This document shows, piece after piece, positions 1-11,830 of a DNA stretch of 32,508 bases. Every line of letters starts with the position of its first letter. Position 1 is the stretch's first letter. The notes below the pieces were generated by a model that was not told the origin of the DNA, searched no databases, and saw nothing but the letters and a program-made list of their open reading frames with translations. A program made the position numbers and the translations under genes. Source of the DNA: Gnetum montanum. Its lineage: Eukaryota; Streptophyta; Gnetopsida; Gnetales; Gnetaceae. The stretch is taken from the NCBI GenBank assembly GCA_015680685.1, contig MNCI01030468.1:6357-38864 (forward strand), in the 5' to 3' direction.

Positions 1-398
1 TTTTTAATTTTAAACTACACATAAACCAAGAATAACCATATCTTACAAATCGTAAGTCAAATTTTAATGAAATTGCTACCGCTGAAATCATCTCAAAGAA
101 TACTTCAAGTTAAGCTATAGATAATTCCACTTTAGTAAACATAAAAATCATAAACTTGAAAAAAGTAAATGTTAGCTTTTAAAATAAAAAGTAAACATTA
201 GCTTTCTCTTTTAAAAAAGTATACGTTAGCTTTTATTAAATATTTGGTTATCGTAAGTTATACTTTTTATTGGATTTTTATATGATTTCTAAGATTGTAT
301 TATAAATATGAGATGTAGGATGATTTACTTATCATAACTTAATACAAGCAAAATATTTTCAATACAGAAGCTTGAAGACTTTCTATTATAAAAGATTC
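1..398. other. AT-rich flank without a recognised gene
   Basis: Very AT-rich DNA lying before the first ATG of the pseudogene. The only structure I see is a short triple repeat at 165-234, listed separately. No TATA or promoter element stands out from the background. It could hold the former promoter of the downstream pseudogene, but nothing in the sequence shows this. Confidence 0.5.
165..234 (+). repeat. three copies of a 16-bp motif
   Basis: The motif GTAAAYNTTAGCTTTT occurs at 165-180, 191-205 and 219-234, each time followed by an A/T-rich spacer, giving a period of 26-28 bp. Copies differ at one to three positions. It is probably a small degenerate tandem repeat. Confidence 0.6.
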
Positions 399-2652
399 AT
401 GGCTTCCAAACATCAAGCTTCACCTTAAGCTTTTTCAAGTAGTAGCTCTTTGTTGTCTAATATTATCTTACATCAAAATAATATCCTCTCTACTTTTGAT
501 GGGGTTCAAAGATTGCTTGGGAAGAAGGGCTTTTAGTTCCTTACCACTTCTAGGTTAGCTGATTTACTTGTTTTTCCAATGCAAGAATATTCTTTTGGAG
601 TGGTGTGAACAGTATGACAATAAGAAAAGTTCTTCTTCTTAATTAGTTTTTGAACCAATAACAATCCTTCCTCTTGATATTAAAGTAGTCTTATGTTTCC
701 AATAAGGAGAGGATGCTTTAATTCCTTAAATTTATTTCCAAAAATTTAAATATTTTTGTATGAAAGAATTATCTACCTACATTGTTGATTCTACCATTTC
801 CAAAAGCCAATTTATTTGTAAAAATTTCATTAATGAGGCTCACTTTGACTTATGTCTATGCATTAGTAGCAAGGTTCTATGTTATAAACAACAATCCAAT
901 GATAGTTCTTATTCTATTTTCATACTTCATGGTGCCATAACTAGTAGAATTTATGATTAGTTGTTGTCTTGTTTCTCTGCCTAGTATACTGCTATGACTG
1001 AGATTACTATTGGCCAACAAAATCCTTCAAAATCTTATATCCCATGCTGTATTCTCTTGATGATGTGTACGATCCTAAGATCATCCCAGGAAATGTTTTG
1101 CTCATCACAATCATTGGTTGTGCCCTAAATGTTTTGAAGATGAGAGGGTTATAAGGAGTATGATTATGGGTGCTAAGAAAGGTCAATTATCTTTACATTA
1201 AGCTCAAAGTTAGGAGGAAATCAATGAGGTACTTTCATGTTTTTATTATTTCCTTCTCTGTTGAATGTGTTTTTATTTTATGTATTTGACAATGTAATCT
1301 AGGCTGTAGTATGAACCAATGCAAAGTGCTGAAGCTACATAGGTTGCAGAAATTCAAGGTACATCATCTTTTGGTAAGATTAAATCATAAGAATAGATCA
1401 TACTTTCTACTTCCAAGGTATATATACTTAAATATAACTTACTTAGTTTTATGTCTTATGTATATATTATTTTTCTAATAAATTTATTTTTGCAGAGGCA
1501 ATGTACTAGGCAAAGTTTTGGTAGTCTAGTAGTTCTAAGACAAAAAACCCAACACTAGGCTCCACAACAATCCCAACAAACTTGGCAGAGCTCAAGACAA
1601 GATAAGGAAAAGCAACCAAAGGTAAGTTTTATTTATATAAAGGTTTAAATAATATCCTATTTCTTTTGTATGATGTTGATGATTTTTTTAATTTTATTTT
1701 TTTAATTTTATATATATATTTTTTGTTGCAGAGGTTTATGGAGCGACAATACCTTATCTAAGCAATGGATAGAGGTGATGTAGGTGCTACTTCTACATAG
1801 ACTCCCATTCTATCACCTAGATCACCAATCATAGCTTCTTTTTTTGCAACACCTGGAAGAGGTTTTCTTCCATAGGCAACTCAAACGTTATTTTCTAAGT
1901 GTATTCTAATGACTTCTTATTTCTCAATCTCAAGATCTTCTTATTCAATGGGAAAGATAGTGGTGGCTGCTAAGGAAGAACTTGTACTTCTTTGGTGCAT
2001 TAGCCAATAAATCTCAGATAATAAACCCTATTCCATTCATGAGGGTATCTAGCATCTATGGGAATCTTAGTCATGTGACTTCAAGGTAGATTACAATTTA
2101 ATACAAGCTGGAGTTTCATCATCTTTTTATCTAATTCCTAAGGATGCTGCAAATGATGTAAAAGATCTAGCGTAACTCTTAGGAGTATTGGAAAGTGCAA
2201 CATGCTATGCTCACCATGCAGAAACTCATGAATGATTCCTTCAAATTGATAATGATTTATTTTAGGCAATACATCTTTTTTTCTAATTTCTATTTGTTTG
2301 TTGGTTTGCTCATAACTCATGATTTAAATCTTCTTTCTTGTAGAGAAAGGAGAAGGATTGTTGAAAAGATATGGATGATTGATTAATGCAAACCCAACTT
2401 AAAAGAAAGGAGGAATCAATAGCTGCAGTAAGATGTGTGATCAAATATAACAAACAATTACGTAATCGACTGGTTGGATGCAAGGTAGTTCTTAGTAAGG
2501 CAAATGCTACTATTGAAAAAAGAGAATCCTAATTGAAGATAGTTATAGATCTTCTTGAATCATTTGGTTGTAACAAAGAAATCCAGTTGCTTTTTCTATA
2601 TTTTCCCATTCAACTTCTTTTTTCTATTCTTTCTTTTATATATCCTACTTAG
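399..2652 (+). pseudogene. five-exon pseudogene of unknown protein, Gln-rich with C-terminal coiled coil
   Basis: A continuous protein reading can be followed through five exons. Exon 1 is 399-1228 (starts MASKHQASP, Ser-rich, at least two frameshifts near 590 and 1040-1090, and a C-x2-C stretch LCPKCFEDER near 1115). Exon 2 is about 1303-1417, exon 3 1496-1621 (Gln-rich, e.g. APQQSQQTWQSS), exon 4 1732-2265 (PRSPIIASFFATPGRG) and exon 5 2344-2652 (Lys/Glu-rich, coiled-coil-like: QLKRKEES, NKQLRNRL, IEKRES). Introns 1-3 have GT-AG ends; intron 4 begins GC. Exons 2-5 are all phase 0 and keep frame, with lengths of 38, 42, 178 and about 103 codons. By hand count exons 2-5 hold 17 premature stops: 9 TAG, 5 TAA, 3 TGA, mostly where Gln or Arg fits. 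The exon structure shows it is not a processed retrocopy. I do not recognise the family. It might be a host gene or a captured gene inside a mobile element; certainty is good that it was once coding, low on function. Confidence 0.65.
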
Positions 2653-2796
2653 ATGTACTACCTCTCACTCCTCTTGATTATAAAATAAAATGAAATTATA
2701 TTTTCTTCCATTTTATTATTTTTCTTAATGTAGTTGAATTCGATAATAATAATAAAATAAAGTTTTTCTTCCACTTTGACTTTTGAAACATGGTTT
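2653..2796 (-). mobile_element. internal sequence next to minus-strand LTR
   Basis: This AT-rich stretch lies inside the element whose minus-strand 5' LTR is at 2811-3318. Its last 55 bases (about 2755-2810) resemble 11640-11699, which flanks the related LTR at 11700. No coding sequence is visible. The boundary with the upstream pseudogene is not defined. Confidence 0.4.
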
Positions 2797-2808
2797 GCTC
2801 TAATACCA
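2797..2808 (-). other. primer-binding site, initiator Met tRNA type
   Basis: On the minus strand this reads TGGTATTAGAGC. It matches the common plant LTR-retrotransposon primer site TGGTATCAGAGC (complementary to the 3' end of initiator Met tRNA) at 11 of 12 positions; the one change is C to T. It lies 2 bp inside the end of the LTR at 2811, as expected. Confidence 0.7.
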
Positions 2809-2810
2809 AA

Positions 2811-3318
2811 TGTGATATTCCTATCTGAATGTTGTAAAAATATGAATGCTTAATTAATTACATTCACTATTTTCTTACATAATATACTAAAAACATTATA
2901 AATACTTAATAAATGAATTAACTAGTAAATAAATAATTGGTACTAAAGAATTAAATAAGGAAAATGAAAAAATTATATTAATGGAAGAGAGTATTGTAAC
3001 ACACTTTTTGGATTGTCTTCCTATGCCACTTAAACCTTAGAGGCAATTCGACATTACCACCATAGTTAGGCTATGCTATAAAAGGGGTGATCAGTTCCTT
3101 TTGTCTCACTTCACCCAACTCTTATTACTTGCCTTTCTTGTTCCACAACTCCATTCTTGGCATGACCTCTAACGTTGGCCTTAAATGGCATAGGTCAAAC
3201 CCTTTTTCATGGGATACATGAATAATTGTAACTCCTCATAATGAGGTGCCCCTTCATTAGAAGGTTAATTACGTTGTTTACAATTATTTCCACCCTTAAC
3301 AAGAGATGGGACACTACA
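2811..3318 (-). mobile_element. LTR of a retrotransposon, minus strand (508 bp)
   Basis: On the minus strand it begins TGTAGTGTCCC at 3318 and ends with ATATCACA at 2811, next to the Met-tRNA-type primer site, so it is a 5' LTR rather than a solo LTR. It shares a clear block with the solo LTR at 22149-22754: both contain CTAACTATGGTGGTA followed by ATTGCCTCTAAGG, in opposite orientations in the window. A TATA-like run, read TTTTATAGC on the minus strand, lies near 3078. No matching 3' LTR was found to the left, so the element is truncated or overwritten. Confidence 0.7.
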
Positions 3319-3779
3319 ATAAGGCTTTTACACTCTTAAAAAAAGTGTAAAATCAAAGTTATTATTCCTTTTTGATGTTGGTATAAGAATTAGTTTCACC
3401 ATTAAAATATTTGAAGCTTGTGTAAAGAAAAAAAAAGAACCTATTAACTACATGATTTGTAAAATGACTTTCTTTATATTGATCTTGATGTTCTTTTTAA
3501 GGAAAATAGATAAATTAAAATTAAATCTAGTAGAAACACTTTTAAAGTTAATGTAATGTCAACAAGCTTGTCATCATACTAGAAATAATATATTTAAGAA
3601 GATTATTTATTAAGGGTTCTATTGGCTATTTTACAAGAAATGCATTAGAAATTATAGTTATCTATTTTTATTGAATTTTTTTCTTATAGCTTAGACTTTT
3701 ACCAAAATTTTAAACTAAGATCTTGGAGTAACAAATAAAATCTTGGTCATAGAGATGCATGAAGACAAAAGAAATGTTA
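3319..3779. other. AT-rich stretch without assignable feature
   Basis: No open frame with recognisable similarity. It could be the eroded upstream part of the LINE that becomes recognisable from about 3780, but I cannot read any conserved motif here. Confidence 0.4.
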
Positions 3780-4660
3780 ACCAATGTTTTTTACAAGAAA
3801 AATATATTTGATAAATCATCATGCAATTTGATATGATCTTAATAGATACTTTATTAAAATTAATGATCACTTTGTCAACCTTTTGGTATATGTTGATGAT
3901 GTGGCTCTTATCTCCAACTCTATTAAGGATTAAAACAAATCCTTACTTTCTTGGATGATTTTTGCCAATGTTCAGAAATAAAAGTCAATGTGAAGAAAAC
4001 CAAAATTGTGATGTGTGGTACTAGGAATAAGGCTTCCTCTTTCACTACTTGAAAAGACCCATTAAATATGACATCAACCTATAGATAAGTTGCTCTAGAT
4101 CTTTCTCTCAATTACATTTTAGAGATGTGCATTAAATAGTAGATTGGGAGCCTTAAAAAGGAAATATCAAAAGGAAACTATCTTACACTAGGAAATCAAA
4201 AAATAATTATTTTGTTCTATTTGTACATCCAACTCTTTTGTATGGGTGTAGAGTGTGGGGTCCTAGACAATATGAGGAAATAGAAGAAGTACAAAAGTAT
4301 TTTTTGCTAGAAGAAATTTGAGTAAAAAGGTGGGTACAATATCATTTGATACTTCTTAAAGAAGATATGATGTTCTTAAAGATAGAAGATCTTTGTTAAT
4401 TTGTAGCATACATTCAGAGTTTCTCGTGTAGCACAATAACTAAATTTTTGGAGGAAGTCTTAGTTGCTACAAAATAGAAAGAGTGGTTCTACTAAGGAAC
4501 ATTTAGATGGATATTCTACATTATGCAAAGTCACCATAAATGGAAAGTTATAGGTAGTACTTTTATTAAAATTTTTGGTATAGCACCAATGAAACTTGGT
4601 AACTTTATTGAAGAAGCATTTGCTACACATAATATGTATATTTCTTCTATTGAATAGATC
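3780..4660 (+). pseudogene. LINE (non-LTR retrotransposon) reverse-transcriptase remnant
   Basis: The catalytic box reads VYVDDVALISNS from 3886, matching the YxDD core of LINE reverse transcriptases. It continues in another frame from 3951 as LDDFCQCSEIKVNVKKTK, the usual helix and vNxxKTK motif after the catalytic box. The thumb and connection region follows from 4223: HPTLLYGCRVWGP, then EEIEEVQKYFLLEE and YHLILLKEDM, typical of plant LINE ORF2 (TLLYGxxVWG...EIEKxQKxFL). It is interrupted by stops and at least one frameshift. No endonuclease domain, poly(A) tail or target duplication was found. It is a dead 3' part of ORF2; a homologous copy lies at 18870-20000. The LINE assignment is firm; the clade is not. 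Confidence 0.75.
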
Positions 4661-4869
4661 CTAAGTGTCTCTAAACATAATAAAAAGAATTTTAGTTTTA
4701 GTTTTAATATGATGATGCTAAAATTGTAAGTACCCCTTTGCTACTCATTTCAAGTTTTTGTTCTATTTATGTTATAGTTTAATGTATGTCTCTTATGCCT
4801 TATGAAAAATACAATAGAAATTTTAGTATATTCCATGGTATGTACAAGATTGTATATTTCACTTCCAAT
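4661..4869. other. junction between LINE and copia remnants
   Basis: AT-rich DNA linking the LINE-derived and copia-derived sequence. I see no motif that assigns it to either element. Confidence 0.35.
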
Positions 4870-5490
4870 TAAAATAATGGGTAAATATATGAGTAATTGA
4901 GAGAAACATGATTTAATGTTTAAAGGGAATGAAAGAATATTGTATTATGTATAAGAAATATGATAGTGAGGTTGTGGTTTTGTTAACTCTCATTATGTAG
5001 GTGTTTTAGAAAAGATAATATCTATAATTAGTTATATCTTTATTCTTGCATATGGTTTAATTAGCTAGATGCCAAAATTACAATTTGTTGTAGCATTGTC
5101 TACCATTCAAGTAGAGCACATAGCTATCATAGAGGCTTGCAATGAAGTTTTTTGGTTGTAGGACATATTGGATGAGTTGTTCATTAAAAATGAAAAATAA
5201 AATATCTTGTGGTAATTATAGTGTCATATATTTAGCCAAGAATCTAATTCATCATGATAGAAAAGATTTCATTTTCTCAAAATATCATTGGATAAGTTAG
5301 ATTATTTAAGAAGATAGATTGTTACTTGAGAAAAATTGTACAAGTCAAAATTATGTAGATATGTCACCAAGGGTAATAGTATTGAAGAAGTTCAAGTAGT
5401 GCTTAGACTTCTTAAGCTTATAAAAAAGACGATAAAAATCTTTGAATAAGGCAAAGTGAGTTCAATGTACAAATTGCTGACTTCATAACA
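4870..5490 (+). pseudogene. Ty1/copia polyprotein remnant (end of RT and RNase H)
   Basis: From 4878 the reading MGKYMSN resembles the copia MxxP...H block before RNase H. From about 5035 a frame reads IFILAYGLIS, a stop in place of Trp, then MPKLQFVVALST and EACNEVFWL, which matches the copia RNase H consensus (GxxSWxSKxQxxVALSTxEAEYxA...EAxWL). The next conserved blocks, around a Cys-Asp-x-Gln-Ser and a K-x-I-x-I-x-Y-H-F motif, are recognisable only in shifted frames (KRFHFLKIS near 5260). About ten stops and several frameshifts make it non-functional. It sits just upstream of an LTR-like end at 5679. Confidence 0.7.
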
Positions 5491-5671
5491 ACTTATCTAG
5501 TACTTTTTCCTTCTCTTTATGATGTTTCTCTTTTTTGTTTCAAAAATATTCCTTTCTCTATTTTATGAACAATAATCAAATGTAAATTTGAGTTTTTGTT
5601 TAAGTCAATGTATAACATATACCATCTGCTACTTGTAATGTGGACATAAATAGTTTCATATACTAGATAAT

Positions 5672-5880
5672 TAAGAGATGTTAGGTCATCAATACAAGTG
5701 TATTGCGAGCTTGTGATGAATCAATTGTAAATAGTGAGAGAGAAACATTGTACTCATTGGTTGATATAGAATGAAATTCCTTGTCTTGACTATGATGTTT
5801 TCCTTCATATTCAAGGATTTTACCATAGATCTTATATATGTTATTTTTCTTTATTTCAACATATTCTATATTTTAATTAG
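5672..5880 (+). mobile_element. probable 3' LTR of the copia remnant
   Basis: A short purine run (TAAGAGA, 5672-5678) is followed by TGTTAGG at 5679, the usual start of copia LTRs in this position. The following text (GAGAGAGAAACATTGTA, then GGTTGATATAGAATGAAATT and a T/C-rich tract with TTCAAGG) has the layout of a copia R-U5 region. The right end is not resolved and may lie anywhere from 5824 to about 5880. No 5' LTR partner was found. Confidence 0.45.
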
Positions 5881-7199
5881 TTTTTTCATATAGTAATTTT
5901 AGTTTCTAATAAAATGGTTTTGTTGAACGCTTTATATTCATAAAATGATTGTATCTCTTTGCATGTTTGCACTCATCATTAGTGCACACAAATTTAAATT
6001 TTCTATTAATTAGACTTTCCTTCCAAAAATGTTTACAAATTACAATGTTATTACTTAGTCATGAATTTCGGATTTCCATAAAAGCCATTTCCATTTTCAA
6101 TGAAAATGGTTACAGGACCTAACTGTGTAATACAACTATCATAAGGGTTATCTTTCCACAAGGAGGAAATGATTTTAATGCCTACTTTTACTTTTAGTGT
6201 AGTACTAGTGGAGTAGTAGAGTAGATGTGAACTATTGTACAAGAGCATCCCATTACAAGGCTATCCAAAATTATTTAAAAATTTAAATATAATTAGTAAT
6301 TAATGATGGACCATAATGTTATCTCTATCACCTATTAGTTTTAACAAAGACTTTATATTTCCTTTTTGGTGGAATAAACCCAAATTCTCTTTATTAACAA
6401 TATGGGATAGGATGAAATATCCATTGTTATACATGCATATAAACTCAAAACATATAAACTTTAAATAAATGCCAATGAAATTACTATTTACTTTCATCTT
6501 CACTCTTTTCCTTTTCCTAAGGCTAACAAATAATATGAAGTGTAAAAAGCATAAGTCATTACAATTTAGGTAAGTCTTATTTCATTGAACCTTCTCCACA
6601 ATAATTTTCATTTATCTTATAAGTAATTCTTTGTGTTTCTTCACAACTTCTAGCAAGCCTAATTTATGCTATCATAGACCCATGTTTTGTAGGCCATTCT
6701 TCCATGACCTAGATGCATATTACAAAGCTATGGCATTATTATCTATGGGTTGCCTCAACATTCATGTTTTGCCATTGTTAAATTAATTGGTTGTATTTCA
6801 TGTTACCAACATTAAAAATATTTTTTGATATAAATTTCATAATGCATCAAAATCATAAATACTCTAAGAATGTGAATTTGACTCTCTTTTATGTTCTTTT
6901 TATATTATGCATGTAAATGAGCTTACTTCATGATTAACTCCATTTGGAGGTGTGACCAAGGAAATATCTTGCATTGGTTTGTTTAATTATTTATATACCC
7001 ATAGGATTGTATTGAAAAAGTAATGTTCCATTAAATGCTTAATTCATAACATGATATGATGTTTATGTATTGTAGATGAAGGAAAAGCAAATAGGTGAGA
7101 ACCCATTGCATAACAACAATAAATCAATCTTATTATTTAATAGAATAGAATAATAAGCAAGTTATTTCTTAGTTTATTTCTTTAGAAAGATAAAGAGTA
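5881..7199. other. AT-rich interval, no supported gene
   Basis: Two minus-strand open frames of 65 and 67 codons lie at 6051-6248 and 6300-6503. They have no recognisable motif, no shared frame and lengths expected by chance. I see no retroelement motif, RNA gene or promoter structure in the rest. Confidence 0.4.
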
Positions 7200-8520
7200 A
7201 GGCTTAATATGTTTGGGGAAGGCTAGAAAGTGGGGTTGACAAAGCTAAGAATTGCATCAAGAAAATGTCCTTGGAGGTCTATAAAATAGGCAAATAGTAA
7301 AATACTAAAATTGTAAAATAGGAAGGAATGGTGGGAGTTCTATGTAGCTAGTGATGCTAAGTTAAGAAGGAAATCCATCAAAATGATTGTTTCAACAAAG
7401 ATATCAAGGTTGAAGCCTACTAGCACATCTAATCATAGCCTCTCATCTTGTAGTGGAGCATCCATTGGTAGGAAACCACATGTGAATATCCTTTAGAATG
7501 AATAGAGTTACTGTGCTAGACTTGTTTCTATTCTTCACTAGAACATGTTGACTCACCTGCAGCTTTCTAAGCTATAGCTCTCGCTAGGCCTCCATGATAT
7601 CTAGGATGGCTACTCTACTAGGGTAAGAGATCCAGAACATACTATTCCAATTAGAATTTGATATGCCTAGTGGCATAACAATCCTCTTGATTTGTCTTCC
7701 ATATTTTTGGGGATGGAAAATGCCACATTCTTTAGCAAATGCATCATCAACATTGCTTTTATAACATTGCCCTCGATGCCTTTATAGTTCTTTGGCAGCA
7801 CTGTCTATTGAGCAAAGAGTAACTCAAATCATGGGCCCTCTCCTATTGCAACATTAGGGTTAGCTCCAACAATGAGGGTAGCCATGCCATTGCTAAAGAG
7901 AACCTAGGACACTAGGTTCTTGATGTGCTTACCATTAGGGCCAAGACCATGGAAGAGGCAAGCAATGTTCTCGAAGTAGATGATGAGCACGTGGGTACCA
8001 TGATGACTCTTAGTGACTGTCTTGGTGATTCAGAGGTCATTGCCACTAGCAGGGTATTCAGCATGGTAGATCATGATCCTCTCCACATGGGGACTAAGGC
8101 CCATGATTTTTGTGAGCTCAAAGTCATTGTAGAGGATATAGATGGTGGATGTGCAAATGAAGACCAAGTGAGTTATGCTGCTCAAAGGCTAGCCCCACGC
8201 AAAGGAATGGTATCTCCCTTGGCATTATCTAATGTCTATCATTGTGTAAGAAATTATCATAGGAGGTAAGGCTAGGATACTACTTTAGGATCTCATCCAC
8301 GAATAGTACATACCTCTGGTTGGTTGATCTGTGCTTTCTCACATATGCATTGGAACTTACACTTGACCTTAGTCATGTGCTCACTATTGGTCATTCTAAA
8401 GCAGTAATTAGAATATTCATTGTGGTTTATTACATTGGAAAGCTATGCTATGACAATTGCTTGCATGAAAGCATTGCGTTGTACTTTCTCCATCGAAGCT
8501 ACCATGAATGAATGAGAAAT
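7200..8520. other. GC-richer block with overlapping open frames, identity unknown
   Basis: Base composition rises to roughly 45% GC here, against about 30% in the neighbourhood. On the + strand there is an uninterrupted 114-codon frame at 7925-8269 (first ATG at 7949) reading TMEEASNVLEVDDEHVG and later EDIDGGCANEDQVSYAAQRL. On the minus strand a frame from about 8170 down to 7640 reads MGLSPHVERIMIYHAEY, HGLGPNGKHIKNL, MATLIVGANPNVAIGEG and VLPKNYKGIEGN. It is broken by a few TGA/TAG codons where Arg or Gln would fit, which is the decay pattern of true coding remnants in this window. I favour the minus strand as the former coding strand but recognise no family for either reading. Confidence 0.35.
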
Positions 8521-11500
8521 GAAATGATGGGTTTGCTAATGGAAATATTCTAGTGGATCACCTTGTATTGAAACTCAATGGGGAATTGATTGTGGTGTTG
8601 GTGATGAACATAAGGAGAATCGATGAAGCAACTTATAATAGCATATCAAGTGATACACAGACCAATGCAACACCACCTTGTTTTGGTTGGTAATTGGTAA
8701 AGCTAAGTCATTATGACAACATTCATATAAAAGATAACCACATCCTCAATGTTAGGGCACATGTTTAATAAGTAGAAAATTACAATGGCTAGTTGTCCAT
8801 ATTGGTTGATGGATTAAAATTTTGGCCAATTTAAAAAGAAATTAGGTTTATAATTTTGGCTAACTTGAACTTTTGTTTTAGAAATAAATTAGGTTTATCA
8901 TCATTCTTGAAAACATGATTATGTAATATTACCAACTATTTAAACATGATACCAACTTAGCTTAAAAAGTTGCATCAACGAAGTTCAATAATCTCCTCTA
9001 ATGGATCTCCATTATTTTTGACCATGTTCATTGAATTTTCAACTTACTTTTGTTTCATGGGATGCACTTGACCATATTTTCATGCCAAAATAAAAACCAA
9101 TAGGTACTAAACACTTGTTTAAGATGCACAATGAGTGCTTTGGGCATGTCTAGGTTTCATTTCCATGAATAATGAGTTGTTTATTATATTAGATTTTCTT
9201 TAGAGGTAAATCTTTATTTTTTCCTAACTTTTATTGTTGCAAATTCATGCTCAATCCCTTACCTTGCTTTGTTATCTTGTAATCTTTGCATCACTAAGTT
9301 TTGTTATTAGTTAAATCTATGGGTATATTGAAAAAATAATCCTTTAACAAATTGAATAATGAGAAAGGTTGGTGTGACTAAAAATGGCTCAATGGTTTTG
9401 AGGTCCTTTTTATCTTTTAGATAATTCTTAAAAATCTCCTTTCTACAATAGGAAAAGAATTGCAAGAGTTCTCCTTTTTAAGGATATCATTTGGAGTTTT
9501 CACCTTCTACTCAAGGCTTCTTTTAGTCTAAGATATTTGTTTTTAACAAAGGAACATTTTATAATGACATTCATGATATGTCAAGTGCATTATTTATGTG
9601 AAGTTAAATATGATTAAATGTAAATGGAGTGAAAAATCCAAAAATCAATAAATATAAAACATTTTTTGGTTGCATATACTCTAACTACCAACATAAAATG
9701 CATACCTAAGGATCCCACCAGGAATAGGCCATGTATAAAGTGGTACTTTAAGAATTTTATTGTCACATAAAGACATTATTATAGGCTTAGAAAAGCCTAG
9801 TCTAATTAAGAGGACTAACTGGTAAAAATTTCCATGGAAGGAAATCATGCATACAAAAGTTCAATAAATAAAGTAATTGTTGATGTTGACTCACAAGTGA
9901 TTAATATAAAATCAAGAATTATAAACAAGTTGACCAATTAATCTCCATAATAAAATCCTAGTAAAATTAGAGTTACCCATGATTTGTAACACCAAACATT
10001 GATAGCTTTTCTATAAGGTAAGTTGTATTGACTTTGCTTTTCTAATTCATTCATTCTTCCTTGTACATATTCATAAAATAATATAGCTTAATGTACAAAC
10101 CTCAATAGGCTTCTATTTCTTGGTAAGGCTAGAAAATTTTTTTTTTCTTTTGATAAGAATGAAAAGGATTACAAACATGGAAACCTTATTTTAGAACTTC
10201 AAAAGGTTGTTTTAGTAAATATTTTCTTTCCCTCTTTGTTTTTTTCTTCTTGCTATTATTCTACTTACTATGATAATTATTTTTAAGTAATCCATAGGTA
10301 GAGTCCTTTGGTTTCAATATTACCTTAGGCAAGTAATGAGAAAATTAGTTAAGGGTAAAGAAGTGGGAGGTGTATGGATGGGAACATCTTTCTCTAATTT
10401 ACCCCTTATATGTATCATTATTCTGTAAGGTAGTCTCAATAATCAAAGAGCTTCTTCTATAAGTACATTAACTCCAACTCTAATTACCTAATGTGATATC
10501 AAAATACCAGTTCTTATTCTTGTTAACAATACAATTATTAAAGACATTCTTGTTGTTGTTAGTTGGATTTTTCATGAGTTGAAAGGAGAACTTTAAATGA
10601 TTCATTGACTAAAGGATCAAGTTTAAACTTTACATGTCTAATATAGTCTAAAATAAAAATTTGAATATGTGAAGGATTTTGAATTGCAAATTCATTGATA
10701 ACTTTGAATGAGTTTATAGTTGAGAAATTTTCTCATATCATTCTATTCAAGAGGATAATCTTGAAATATTAGAAAATTTTGAGAAAATTCCTAGAAAATT
10801 TAAAGTATTTTATTCTCATATAATTTTGTAATATGAAAAGAAGGATCTTCCTATATTTTTATTTATGTGTTTCTATGTGTGTGTGTGCACTTAACCCTAA
10901 AATTCACATATATGTCTATTGCTATCTATAAGAAGAAGATCAATTTACTAGAATGTAACAAGGTTGTGTAATGAATAAAGCTTATGAATTAGGATTCTTC
11001 CTTCAAGCCATTCTCTTTTGTTAATACAATAACAAGGTATATAGATGTATCTATATCTTCATGTATGCAACATTAAAATTAAAGTCAACTTAATCCTCTT
11101 CAAGTAATTATCAAGGTAGACAAGAAAATATATCAAATGTAAAATTATGATAAGATCAAAAACAAATATTTGTATTGCTCATTTCATAATCAATATGTAA
11201 TAACCTTTTTAACATTTATTATATCTCATATGTTTTAGATATAATACATCCTTTCACATTGCTATATGAGATCCAACCTTTATGTATATATCTATAGTAT
11301 GGAATTTCTTCTTGACTTTAATGAGATTTAAACCATTCAATTAGAAAGAATGATTGCTAAGTTATAGAACACATGATATATTGGTAATAAGTTAGTAACA
11401 CATTGTTATAGACTATGTCAAGGCTTGGACAAGTATGGTGATATGCTTCAACATCTTAATGTTAGTTATAAAGATTGTATTACTCTTATTAAAAGTGTAA

Positions 11501-11639
11501 AAAAACTACTTTATCTTTATAGGGTAACCCCATGATCCTTTTCTTGCTCTTGTTTATTGTCTTGGATGTTTTGATTCTTTAAAATTTTTTAATGTATTGT
11601 TGTTCCTATGGGTATACTAAACCTTTGTAAAATTTAACA
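8521..11639. other. 3.1-kb AT-rich interval, no supported gene
   Basis: No conserved protein motif could be read in any frame. There is a short (TG)n run near 10876-10887 and many T- or A-rich tracts. It probably consists of elements too eroded to recognise by eye. Confidence 0.45.
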
Positions 11640-11682
11640 AACTTTTCTTTACTTCAACCATTTTGGCTTTGTAAAATTGTTA

Positions 11683-11830
11683 GCTTTTCCAATACCACTT
11701 GTGATATATTTCTTGAAATGTTAGGTAAAACATAAATGCATATTGAATAATTTAATTTACATTAAGTAAGGTATAGAAATGTATATTCATCTTACACTAG
11801 AATTAAAAGGAGGGAGGAAACTACTATCTA
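11683..11830 (-). mobile_element. LTR fragment and primer site, minus strand, related to 2755-2960
   Basis: The sequence from about 11640 aligns by eye with 2755-2820 and beyond. It has a primer-site-like tract at 11683-11697 (minus-strand reading TGGTATTGGAAAAGC) followed by the LTR end TGTGATAT at 11700. The similarity continues into the LTR for roughly 100 bp (GAAATGTTAGGTAAAACATA against GAATGTTGTAAAAATATGAA). The rest of the LTR is not recognisable. It is a second, more decayed copy of the same minus-strand family. Confidence 0.5.

Noticed and set aside
399-2652. A variant genetic code in which TAA and TAG encode Gln
   Set aside because: Stops at Gln positions suggested this, but TGA also interrupts the reading, exon 1 has frameshifts, and plant retroelements nearby show the same pattern. 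Decay of CAG/CAA by deamination explains it better.
6051-6503. Two minus-strand frames of 65 and 67 codons as a small gene
   Set aside because: Different frames, no motif, and lengths expected by chance; no splice sites join them convincingly.
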